The translations under genes and the position numbers were made by a program. From CAVYUC01 sp963771595 (GTDB lineage Bacteria; Bacteroidota; Bacteroidia; Bacteroidales; Prolixibacteraceae), in the NCBI GenBank assembly GCA_963771595.1, contig CAVYUC010000008.1, forward strand, positions 124,001 to 188,000: a stretch of DNA of 64,000 bases, written 5' to 3'. Every line of letters begins with the position of its first letter. Within the stretch, counting starts at the first letter, position 1. Under the pieces are notes generated by a model, which was not told where the DNA came from, ran no database searches, and saw only the letters and a program-made list of their open reading frames with translations. This document shows, one piece after another, positions 55,232 through 63,545 of the stretch.

Positions 55232-55777
55232 ATGATTATCCGGAGTGAATATAAGAGGTTGCAGCAAATTGCTGCAGAAATGATCAGGAATGCCGGCATT
55301 TTTATCACTTCCGAAGAAGAGGACAAAATTGCTGTAGCCGATTTTGGTTTAAGCCGAATTGAAAAAGAAGGAGCCCAGATTCTGACCTTTTTTTCCACCG
55401 ATCGGATCAGTGCCAAAGTAATCGTTCTCCTGCCCGGTCAAACATTGCCCGAACACTGGCATCCGCCGGTTGGAGACGATCCTGGGAAGGAAGAAATAAT
55501 ACGCGCTGTTTGGGGCGATTTGCGTTTTTATATTCCGGGAGAGGGCGCAGTTCAGGAAGGTTTTATACCCGAAGGAAAGGAATCGGTTTACACCATGCGG
55601 AACGAAGTAATCCTGAAACCCGGAAACCAGTTGATTTTACCGCCGGAAACCAAACACTGGTTTCAGGCCGGAAAAAGCGGTGCTGTTCTTTATTCTTTTT
55701 CCACCTGTGTTCGTGATGCACTGGATGGATTCACTGATCCCAATATTATTCGTGAAACCAAAATAGTTGAAGATTAA
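55232..55777 (+). CDS. D-lyxose/D-mannose ketol-isomerase (cupin, YdaE-like)
   Basis: A 181-residue cupin enzyme similar along its length to Bacillus YdaE, which interconverts D-lyxose/D-xylulose and D-mannose/D-fructose. Metal ligands are visible in LPGQTLPEHWHPPVGDDPGKEE (two His and Glu) and KHWFQAG. The cytosolic location follows from the lack of a signal. It stands 51 bp after the GH9 gene and 39 bp before a sugar-acid type transporter gene, so it should act on a monosaccharide taken up from the same polymer; with the nearby beta-mannosidase, mannose is a good candidate (inference). Confidence 0.88.
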   Translation: MIIRSEYKRLQQIAAEMIRNAGIFITSEEEDKIAVADFGLSRIEKEGAQILTFFSTDRISAKVIVLLPGQTLPEHWHPPVGDDPGKEEIIRAVWGDLRFYIPGEGAVQEGFIPEGKESVYTMRNEVILKPGNQLILPPETKHWFQAGKSGAVLYSFSTCVRDALDGFTDPNIIRETKIVED

Positions 55778-55816
55778 AAACAGTTCGCAATGCTGTAATC
55801 TATTTGAACCTGACTT

Positions 55817-57086
55817 ATGAGAAGTTTTCCGCGACGATATTTCATGGTAATGGGCACATTTCTGCTGGCTTTGCTGGTTCTGATAGACAGGGCCTGCATT
55901 TCGGTAGCGAAGGATTCAATTACCCTTCGATTTGGGTTTAACGGAGAAAGCAATTCGGCTGGATACTTTCCGTATTTGCATTGGGTTATGCCTTTTTTCA
56001 AACTCCTTCAGGAATTCTTGCCGATAAATACGGTCCACGCAGAATATTAACAGCAGTGGTTACTTTCTGGTCAATTTTTACAGCACTCACAGGTGCAGTT
56101 TTTAGTTACATTTCCTTGCTGGTCGTGCGGTTTCCTTTTTGGAGCTGGCGAGGCCGGTGCATTTCCCGGAATGGCTCGCTCAATTTATACCTGGATTCCG
56201 CTAAAGGAACGGGGAATAGTAAATGGCATCAACTTTTCGGGCGGCCGGCTGGGTGTTGCTTTTTCGCTGGCACCAATTGCATGGCTGGTAAACCAGGTGG
56301 GCTGGAGGATGAGTTTTCTGATTCTCGGCGGAACAGGTATTTTATTCGCAGTTGCGTGGTTCCTGCTGTTCCGGGATGACCCTCTGACCCATCCCCGTAT
56401 TTCAGAAAAAGAAAAAGAATTCATTAAAAACAACCGGCAAAATGTGGATGCCTCTGGTTATGCCGAAGCTGAAAGACTCAGTATTGGAAAGTTATTTTCG
56501 TCGAAAAATATGTGGCTGGCAATGGGGCAGTATTTCAGCAGCAATTTTACTTTCTTTTTCTGCCTCACATGGCTCTATCCCTTTTTAAAGGAAAAATTTG
56601 CACTTGAAGCGGTGGAAGCCGGGTTATACTCATCGTTACCGCTGATAGCAGGAGCTGCCGGAAACTGGATTTCGGGGCTGCTGGTGGATTATATTTATAA
56701 AAACGGCAGTTGGAAAAATTCAAGACTAATACCTGCCATTCTCGGTTTTAGCCTTGCATCCATGGGGTTGGTGGCCAGTCTTTACATGACAAGTGCCGCG
56801 GGTGCCGTACTGTTTCTGGCCCTGGCAGTTTTTGGCGCCGATATGACGTTGAGCCCGTCGTGGTCACTGTGCGTGGATATCGGCCGGCGAAATTCAGGAG
56901 CAGTCTCAGGAACCATGAATATGGCCGGAAATATAGGTTCATTTGTTACAGCTCTTGCATTTCCCTATCTCAATGCCTGGTTCGGCTCAACAACACCCTT
57001 TCTTTTATTTAGGGGCCGCATTAAACATTTTTGCTGTAGTTTTATGGTTAAAAATAAAACCGGAAATACCATTGGAACACTATTAA
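55817..57086 (+). pseudogene. MFS transporter (ACS/hexuronate type), three frameshifts
   Basis: Restored length is about 422 residues with 12 predicted membrane segments. The first frame carries MRSFPRRYFMVMGTFLLALLV and IDRACISVAKDSI. It shifts near 55952 to SVFALGYAFFQTPSGILADKYGPRR (the family loop 2-3 motif), again near 56134 to LFGAGEAGAFPGMARS, and again near 56997 to YLGAALNIFAVVLWLKIKPE, ending at TAA 57086. GYxxFQxPxGxLADxxGPRR is typical of the anion:cation symporter family for hexuronates, glucarate or similar. One base is missing at the first site and one extra base is present at the other two. The neighbouring isomerase suggests a sugar substrate. Confidence 0.87.
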
Positions 57087-57115
57087 TTTATACCTGAAAC
57101 AGATGAAGCAAACAG

Positions 57116-58201
57116 TTGTCATTACTACTCATTCCGATTTTGTTTGTCAGCCTTACCGGGATGGCACAAACCAAACCCGTGTTTCCCGGTGAAAAATGGA
57201 CAGTTACTACTCCGGAAAAGCAGGGGATGGATGCGCTGAAAATGAATGAAGCACTGGATTACCTGGCTTCGCAGTCGAAGCACAATAAAAACAAGGAGGT
57301 GCTGATAATCAGAAACGGATGCCAGATTTTTGGCGGAGAAAACATTGACAGTACCCATAACATCTGGTCGTGTTCCAAAACATTTACAAGTACCGTTTTG
57401 GGTTTGCTGATTGATGATGGCCTGCTTTCCCTGGATGAAAAAGCAGCGAATTATGAATCCTTGCTGAAGGCATATTATCCGGATGTTACCTTCCGGAATT
57501 TTACCACCATGACTTCCGGTTACAGCGCCGAAGGGGAGAGCCGCTGGGGTGAAAATTCGGCCGACTGGAGCCAAACGGTGTATCAGCCTGAAAAACCTCT
57601 TTTCCCTCCCGGTACTGCCTTTGCCTATTGGGATGAGGCACAAATGATGTTTGGAAGAGTACTTACACAAGTGCTCCGTCAGTCGATGCACGATTTCCTG
57701 AAAGAACGAATAACGGATGCTATTGGTATGGGCGAATGGAATTGGTATCCGGAAAAAGATGTAAACGGAATTCCGATTAACAATGGCTGCACCAATGTTA
57801 CCATCAATGCAAAGCAATTTGCCCGCTGGGGATGGTTGTTTTTGAATGAAGGAAACTGGAACGGGCAGCAACTCATCAGCAAAAAATGGGTGAAACAGGC
57901 TACATCTGTACAGGTGCCGGCGGATCTGCCGGTCGCTGATACTGACAGGAAAAGTATTGCCGGCCCCGGTTGTTATGGTTTCAACTGGTGGGTCAACGGA
58001 AGGCTGAAAGACGGAACATTTAAACTCCCGGGAGCACCCGAAGGCTGCTACTTTGCCTCCGGACACAACAACAACAAATGCATTGTTATTCCGCAATGGA
58101 ATATGGTGGTGGTGCGTATGGGAGAAGACGGCCATCCGGATGAACCCGACTTGGTTTACGGCACGTTTTTAAAAATGCTTGGCGAGGCAATTATGAAATA
58201 G
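57116..58201 (+). CDS. Secreted serine hydrolase, beta-lactamase/class C family
   Basis: A 361-residue protein starting, as written, at TTG 57116. The true start may be ATG 57103: dropping one C at 57109 would give MKKQLSLLLIPILFVSLTG, a proper signal peptide with positive charge. The SxxK motif is WSCSKTF (about residues 83-89), followed by a helix IDDGLLSLDEKA usual in this family. FAYWDEAQMMFG takes the place of the YxN motif, and ASGHNNN the place of the HxG box. Members act as esterases, peptidases or amidases; the substrate is unknown. It follows the MFS gene by 16-29 bp in the GH9 group. Confidence 0.82.
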   Translation: MSLLLIPILFVSLTGMAQTKPVFPGEKWTVTTPEKQGMDALKMNEALDYLASQSKHNKNKEVLIIRNGCQIFGGENIDSTHNIWSCSKTFTSTVLGLLIDDGLLSLDEKAANYESLLKAYYPDVTFRNFTTMTSGYSAEGESRWGENSADWSQTVYQPEKPLFPPGTAFAYWDEAQMMFGRVLTQVLRQSMHDFLKERITDAIGMGEWNWYPEKDVNGIPINNGCTNVTINAKQFARWGWLFLNEGNWNGQQLISKKWVKQATSVQVPADLPVADTDRKSIAGPGCYGFNWWVNGRLKDGTFKLPGAPEGCYFASGHNNNKCIVIPQWNMVVVRMGEDGHPDEPDLVYGTFLKMLGEAIMK

Positions 58202-58237
58202 CCTGCTTTTCTTAACTTTACCAAAAACCATATAGCA

Positions 58238-59236
58238 ATGACTAAAACCGAACAATTCCATCACCTTCACCAAAAAGGAGCCCTTGCAGAAAAGGTCCTG
58301 TTCCGGCCGATTTTAATGTACTTTGCGGCCAACTTTATCGGGAAAACCTATGGCGAATTTGCCTCCGATTACAAGGTGCTGGTGGAAGCCAACCTGCGCT
58401 GCATGGATGAATTTGGGCTGGATATGCTGGGCCTGATTTCAGACCCGTACCGCGAAACAAGTGCATTCGGAGCAAAAATCAGGTATATTCCCGACGGAGT
58501 GCCGCGCTGTTTAAACTATGTCGTGCAAAACATGGACGATGTCATCCACCTGAAAAATCCCGATGTTTACAAAGAAGAGCGAACATCAGACAGAATAAAA
58601 GGGGGTGAATTGCTGTCGAAAAAAACACAGGGGAATATTCCCATCATCGGCTGGATCGAAGGCCCCCTGGCCGAAGCATGTGATTTGGCAGGTGTCGAAA
58701 ACATGATGATGCAGTTAATGATAGATTCCGATTTTACCAACCGGCTGATGGACAAATGCATGATAACTGCCAAGGATTTTGCCAAAGCACAGATTGAAGC
58801 AGGTTGTGAAATTATTGGAATGGGTGATGCCGTTTGTTCGCAGATTGATACAGACACCTACAATCTGTTCGTAAAAGACCGCCACATGGAATTGATTAGT
58901 TACATCCATGAACTGGGTGGAAAAATCAAGCTGCACATTTGCGGCGATACCAATCATTTATTGCCTTCCTACACAGGGTTAAACCTCGACATTCTCGATC
59001 TCGACTGGCAGGTGGATGTTGCCCATGCCCGCGAAATTCTGGGAGAAAAGGTGATACTCTGCGGAAATATCAACCCGGTTTTGGTGCAGAATAAGTTGCG
59101 TGACGAGGTTTTTCAAATGAGCAAAGACCTGGTGGATAAATATATAAATGAACGTTTTATCTTATCGGCAGGTTGCGAAATTACGGTTTTAACGCCGCCC
59201 GAAAACCTGAAAGCCATGAGCGATGCAACTATATAA
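58238..59236 (+). CDS. Uroporphyrinogen decarboxylase-like protein (MtaA/CmuA branch)
   Basis: A 332-residue (beta/alpha)8 protein of the URO-D superfamily. HICGDT (about residues 227-232) and Cys near 307 in LSAGCE match the zinc ligands (His-x-Cys...Cys) of the methyltransferase branch rather than true HemE, whose N-terminal substrate Arg motif is absent. MtaA/CmuA relatives move methyl groups between cobalamin/corrinoid proteins and thiols. No corrinoid protein gene lies nearby, so the role here is open; demethylation of a methylated sugar or glycine betaine-like compound is one possibility. Last of the plus-strand group, 36 bp after the serine hydrolase. Confidence 0.82.
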   Translation: MTKTEQFHHLHQKGALAEKVLFRPILMYFAANFIGKTYGEFASDYKVLVEANLRCMDEFGLDMLGLISDPYRETSAFGAKIRYIPDGVPRCLNYVVQNMDDVIHLKNPDVYKEERTSDRIKGGELLSKKTQGNIPIIGWIEGPLAEACDLAGVENMMMQLMIDSDFTNRLMDKCMITAKDFAKAQIEAGCEIIGMGDAVCSQIDTDTYNLFVKDRHMELISYIHELGGKIKLHICGDTNHLLPSYTGLNLDILDLDWQVDVAHAREILGEKVILCGNINPVLVQNKLRDEVFQMSKDLVDKYINERFILSAGCEITVLTPPENLKAMSDATI

Positions 59237-59347
59237 TTTTACGATTCAGCAGTAAAAACCGACTGCTCATCGGAATAAGTTTTTAGTACATCTTAAAAAA
59301 TCAGAATTTTGGGGATAATATTTCTTTAAAAGCTGAAACTTAATTCA

Positions 59348-60394
59348 ATGATTCATCCCACTCAAAATAAAAGCCTCAAACAAAAGCTGTTCTGGCACCT
59401 GAAAGTCCTGACCGGAGCCTTTTTTATTGCCCTCTTCTTCAATATCGTTTTGTCGGGACAAGTTTTCAACCCGCAATTTCCTGGAATGTTGGTTATCACG
59501 ATCATCCAGCTCGAAATATTTATCTGGCTTGGCGCCCTGTTTTTTGAATCGCTGAAAGTCGGGTCGCCGGGTTTTAAAAAGAAATTGCTAATCCGCTTAC
59601 TGATTTTCTATTTGATGGTGATAGCGATTGCCGGATTGTTTTTCATCTCCATTTTTTTCATCTATTTTTTAAAAGGGAGTTACGAATTCGACAATTTCTT
59701 CACTGCATTGCAGCACCTCGAAATGAAGCAGTTTTTTACCTCTACACTGGTTGGATTTACGTTAGGCACACTGTTTTTCTTTTATGTGCAGTGGGACGAA
59801 GCCCTGAAACGTGAGCAGAAACTGACACAGGAAAAACTGATATTTCAGTATGAAACCCTGAAAAAGCAGGTCAACCCGCATTTCTTGTTCAACAGCTTAA
59901 ATACGCTTTCGTCGCTGGTACGTGGAAATCCTGAATTGTCCGAAAAATTTATACAGAAATTGTCGGCTATTTACCGGTTTGTGCTGGATAACGAGGAAAA
60001 GGAACTGGTGCCGGTTGCCTCCGAAATGAAATTTGTGGAAGACTTTTTTTACCTTCAGAAAATCCGGGACGAAGAAAAAATAGAACTCAAAATTGAAGTG
60101 AACAACAAACAGGAAATGGAGATTGTGCCCGTTTCGCTGCAGTTATTGGTTGAAAATGCGCTGAAACATAATTCGGCCACGCGCAGCCAACCGCTGTTAA
60201 TTATCGTTCACGATGAAGGTCTCGACAAAATTGTGGTGCGGAATAACCTGCAGAAAAAAACACAGCTGAATGAATCGTCGAAAATTGGGTTGAAAAACCT
60301 AAACGAACGCTGCCGGCTGATTTTGAACCGCGAAATTGAAGTGCAGGAAACGCCGGATGAATTTGTGGTGAAGGTTCCGGTGCGATTAAAATAG
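59348..60394 (+). CDS. LytS/YehU-type sensor histidine kinase
   Basis: A 348-residue inner-membrane kinase with four hydrophobic segments (about 20-37, 45-62, 77-105, 128-148) and no separate sensor domain. The His_kinase domain has the phospho-acceptor in LKKQVNPHFLFNSLNTLSSL (about His180). An HATPase_c domain with LQLLVENALKHNS (N box) and SKIGLKNLNERC (G box) follows. It pairs with the LytTR response regulator encoded 97 bp downstream; a palindromic element fills most of that gap. The stimulus is unknown. Confidence 0.92.
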   Translation: MIHPTQNKSLKQKLFWHLKVLTGAFFIALFFNIVLSGQVFNPQFPGMLVITIIQLEIFIWLGALFFESLKVGSPGFKKKLLIRLLIFYLMVIAIAGLFFISIFFIYFLKGSYEFDNFFTALQHLEMKQFFTSTLVGFTLGTLFFFYVQWDEALKREQKLTQEKLIFQYETLKKQVNPHFLFNSLNTLSSLVRGNPELSEKFIQKLSAIYRFVLDNEEKELVPVASEMKFVEDFFYLQKIRDEEKIELKIEVNNKQEMEIVPVSLQLLVENALKHNSATRSQPLLIIVHDEGLDKIVVRNNLQKKTQLNESSKIGLKNLNERCRLILNREIEVQETPDEFVVKVPVRLK

Positions 60395-60476
60395 CTGTCA
60401 TTTCGACGAAGAATGAGGAGAAATCTGTTTCTCCCCAAAAAGGGATTTCTCAGTCGTACCTCCTTCGAAATGACAA
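60395..60476. repeat. Palindromic element inside the kinase-regulator operon
   Basis: CTGTCATTTCGACGAAG ... GAGGAGAAATCTG and the inverse GATTTCTCAGTCG ... TTCGAAATGACA form an 82-bp hairpin. It starts directly at the kinase stop codon and leaves 15 bp before the regulator start. Same family as E1-E3. Confidence 0.7.
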
Positions 60477-60491
60477 GAAAAAATCTAAAAA

Positions 60492-61244
60492 ATGAAAGTA
60501 GTAATTGTAGAAGACGAAAAACTGGCAGCCGAAAAACTGCAGCATTTGCTGACCAAAGCCGACCCAAATATTGAGGTGGTAAAAAAACTCGAATCGGTGG
60601 GTGAATCGGTAAACTGGTTTTCGGCAAATAAAAACTATGACCTTATTTTTATGGATATTCAGCTCGATGATGGGATTTCATTCGAGATATTTGATGCAGT
60701 AAAAATTGAGGCACCGGTGATATTCACCACTGCCTACAATGAATACGCCATCCGCGCCTTTAAGGTAAACAGCGTGGATTACCTGCTTAAACCTATTGAT
60801 GAGGAGGCATTGGAAACTGCATTGCGGAAATTTCACCGGCTGTTTTCGGAGAAAAACGATTTCGAATTTAACATTTCGAAGGTCGTTGAGCAGCTGTCAA
60901 AATCCTATAAAACCCGTTTTTTTGTGAAAATAGGCATTCATTTTCAATCGGTTCCGGTAGAAGAGGTGTCCTGCTTTTTTGTAGAAGAACGGTGCACCTT
61001 CCTCAAAACCAAAAACGGCAAAAATTACGACCTGGACCAGTCGCTCGATCAAATCCAGAAAATGGTTGACCCCGGCTTGTTTTTCCGGATTAACCGCAAT
61101 TTTTTGGTGAATATTAATTCCATCACCCAAATCACCAGCTATTCCACAAGCCGTCTGAAACTAAAACTCGAAAATTATGCAGATGAAAATCTGATTGTCA
61201 GCCGCGACAAGGTTTCGGAGTTTAAAAGCTGGATGGATAGGTAA
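60492..61244 (+). CDS. LytTR-family response regulator
   Basis: A 250-residue cytosolic regulator. The receiver domain (about 1-120) has the acidic patch VEDEK (Glu7, Asp8), phospho-acceptor Asp55 in LIFMDIQLDDG and Lys in DYLLKPIDEEA. The LytTR DNA-binding domain (about 145-250) shows FVKIGIHFQSVPVEEV, LDQIQKMVDPGLFFRINRNFLVN and the strand SRLKLKLENY. It is the partner of the kinase just upstream. Targets are unknown; the next gene on this side is the convergent GH97 gene. Confidence 0.93.
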   Translation: MKVVIVEDEKLAAEKLQHLLTKADPNIEVVKKLESVGESVNWFSANKNYDLIFMDIQLDDGISFEIFDAVKIEAPVIFTTAYNEYAIRAFKVNSVDYLLKPIDEEALETALRKFHRLFSEKNDFEFNISKVVEQLSKSYKTRFFVKIGIHFQSVPVEEVSCFFVEERCTFLKTKNGKNYDLDQSLDQIQKMVDPGLFFRINRNFLVNINSITQITSYSTSRLKLKLENYADENLIVSRDKVSEFKSWMDR

Positions 61245-61275
61245 GGGTGTAGCGATATCCGAATCGCCAATAATG

Positions 61276-61317
61276 AAAATTCCATCTGCTTTAATTCAAC
61301 TAAACAGATGGAATTTT
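61276..61317. terminator. Bidirectional terminator between the LytTR gene and GH97 gene
   Basis: AAAATTCCATCTG and CAGATGGAATTTT form a perfect 13-bp stem with a 16-nt loop; A and T runs on both sides suit convergent genes. Confidence 0.85.
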
Positions 61318-61345
61318 TTGCTAACTACTCACTACTAAAATCTCA

Positions 61346-63292
61346 CTACTTCTTCGTAATAATTCCAACCCAGCCGCCACCGGGTGCCATATCGATTTTA
61401 ACTTTTGAGTTGTTGGTAATATTCATTTCTTCCTGTTTAAAATCGGCGGCATGTTTTGCTGCATTTACGCCGTCTTTCCAGATTTCAAGGGTGTAATTTC
61501 CTGCATCCAGAAAATCGAGGTCAAGTTCCAGTGTGCGCGGAGTCCAGTCGGTCATGGCGCCAACAAACCACTTGTCGCCTGAGCGGCGGGCAACCAGGAT
61601 GTAGTCACTTACTTTGGCATCGAGTACTTTTGTATCGTCCCAAACCGTGGGCACGGCTTCCAAAAATTCCATTGCTTCCGGTTCGCGGTAGTAGTTCGAC
61701 GGATTGTCGGAAAGCATTTGCAGCGGGCTTTCAAAAACCACATACATTCCCAGCTGGTGGCAGCGTGTGCCCAGACTCATCGGTTCTGTAAACACTGAAT
61801 TAAAATTTGTACGGTTTGCATTCAGCATGGCACCGGGTGTAAAATCCATCGGGCCGGCAACCATCCGGATGAACGGAAGGGTCAGGTTGTGTTCCGGGTT
61901 GGGGACTGAATCCCATTTGTTGTTTTCCATTCCTTTCACCCCTTCGCGGGTAATCACATTCGGATATTTCCGGCGCAATCCTGCCGGTTTATAGGCGCCG
62001 TGATAATCAACCAGCATTTGGCGTTCTGCACATTCGCGGGCTATTTTTTCATAGAAATTAACCATCCACTGGTCGTCGCGCTGCATAAAATCGATTTTGA
62101 TTCCTTTCACGCCCCACTCCTGAAACTGGTCGAGCGCTTCTTCCAGTTTATCGTCCAAAGCTTTCCAGACCACCCAGAGAATCACGCCGACATTTTTGTC
62201 TTTCCCGTAATCCACCAGTTCCTTCACATCAATATCATCCACAACATTCATGATATTGTCGAGATGGTACCAGCCTTCATCGAGAATGATGTAATCGAGG
62301 CCATATTTTGCTGCAAAGTCGATATAGTATTTGTAGGTTTCATTATTAATCCCCGATTCAAAATCAACACCATATACATTGTTGGCATTCCACCAGTCCC
62401 AGGCTACTTTTCCGGGTTTAATCCAACTGGTATTTTCAAGTACATTTTCGGGGGCCAGTTTGTAAATCAATTCCGACTGAACCAAATCAGCGTCTTTGCC
62501 GGAAATAATCATTGCCCGCCATGGAAATGTTCTGGCACCTTCACATTCTGCAATGTAATCCGCATATTTTGTTGGCATTACGTTTCGGTCGTTATTTTGC
62601 TCTGTTTCCAGAACCACACCGGGGAAAGTTCCAACCAAGGCATTTTTATTTTCAGCCGAACCTTTTACATACATTCCGGCATAATCGATTAAATCCGATT
62701 CAGAAATATATACTTTCACATTGTTGCCGCAATCCACCAGCAACCCGGTTGAGCCCATGCGCGATGGTGTAATTTCCGATAGTTTTACCACCTGATATAC
62801 CCGTTCCTGGTGGGTATAAAAACTCTCTTCTTCCGGAAACCAAACGTTATGATCGGCAGGGAAAGCAAAGGTTACCTTTTCGCCATTGACTTTAAAATGC
62901 TCTTTTTTATCCACTTCCCAGCGGTAGGCAACGCCTTCATCGTAAGCCCGAAACTGCAGGTTGTAACCTTTAAAAGACAAAGTAAGCTGGTTGTATTTAT
63001 CATCAATTTCCGCATATTTTCGCGGTAACACAGGTGTAAGTACTTCGTCCACTGAAGTTGTTTTGGCTTTTTTGACTTTCGCATTCTGTCCCAGTTCTTC
63101 ATTATCAATAGATAATGAAATGGCAGAAGGTGAGATAATTTCGGTATTACCCATGAATACCGAATAATTAATTTCATCTTCCACTGAAACATTCACCGTT
63201 AATCTTCCGGAAGGTGATGTAACGCTATAATCTTTAGCATGTGAAATTAATACGGAAAGAATCAGTAAAAAAAGGAGGGAATATTTTTTCAT
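61346..63292 (-). CDS. Glycoside hydrolase family 97 enzyme, probable retaining alpha-galactosidase type
   Basis: A 648-residue secreted enzyme; the start at MKKYSLLFLLILSVL begins the signal peptide, and the longer upstream frame is not needed. The N-terminal beta-sandwich (about 20-270) leads into the (beta/alpha)8 barrel with GKVAWDWWNANNVYG, LDEGWY and IKIDFMQRDDQ. DYHGAYKPAG replaces the HEAVRPTG of the inverting SusB type, so the general-base Glu is Gly; with Asp in KIDFMQRDD as nucleophile this suggests the retaining subgroup (based on known GH97 families). A C-terminal beta domain closes the protein. It should act on alpha-galactosides or related alpha-glycosides in the periplasm. Confidence 0.9.
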   Translation of the reverse strand: MKKYSLLFLLILSVLISHAKDYSVTSPSGRLTVNVSVEDEINYSVFMGNTEIISPSAISLSIDNEELGQNAKVKKAKTTSVDEVLTPVLPRKYAEIDDKYNQLTLSFKGYNLQFRAYDEGVAYRWEVDKKEHFKVNGEKVTFAFPADHNVWFPEEESFYTHQERVYQVVKLSEITPSRMGSTGLLVDCGNNVKVYISESDLIDYAGMYVKGSAENKNALVGTFPGVVLETEQNNDRNVMPTKYADYIAECEGARTFPWRAMIISGKDADLVQSELIYKLAPENVLENTSWIKPGKVAWDWWNANNVYGVDFESGINNETYKYYIDFAAKYGLDYIILDEGWYHLDNIMNVVDDIDVKELVDYGKDKNVGVILWVVWKALDDKLEEALDQFQEWGVKGIKIDFMQRDDQWMVNFYEKIARECAERQMLVDYHGAYKPAGLRRKYPNVITREGVKGMENNKWDSVPNPEHNLTLPFIRMVAGPMDFTPGAMLNANRTNFNSVFTEPMSLGTRCHQLGMYVVFESPLQMLSDNPSNYYREPEAMEFLEAVPTVWDDTKVLDAKVSDYILVARRSGDKWFVGAMTDWTPRTLELDLDFLDAGNYTLEIWKDGVNAAKHAADFKQEEMNITNNSKVKIDMAPGGGWVGIITKK

Positions 63293-63545
63293 TTTATGCA
63301 TTTTTAAATTTGGCGGGGAAGATACTAAGATTTTTGGAAAATGCATTTCAGAAGTTACCACACTATTATTTTGAACGAAGAAGTTTGAAACTGGCTTAAG
63401 TTTAAAAACCCTTGTCCCATTTTGGGAAGAGTTTTCTAAATGAGACAAAAAGTGGATTTTACTGTTTCGTAACCCATTTTGAACCTATATATTCGCGCCC
63501 ATTAAAAGAACGGGAACAGGATTTTTATTTTGACGATCCTGTAAA

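Noticed and set aside
57125..58135. Antisense ORF of 336 codons opposite the serine hydrolase
   Set aside because: The plus-strand frame carries the SxxK motif and family pattern; the antisense product is Cys/Phe/His-rich and unrecognisable.
62000..62692. Antisense ORF of 230 codons opposite the GH97 gene
   Set aside because: It is a shadow of the GH97 barrel-coding region.
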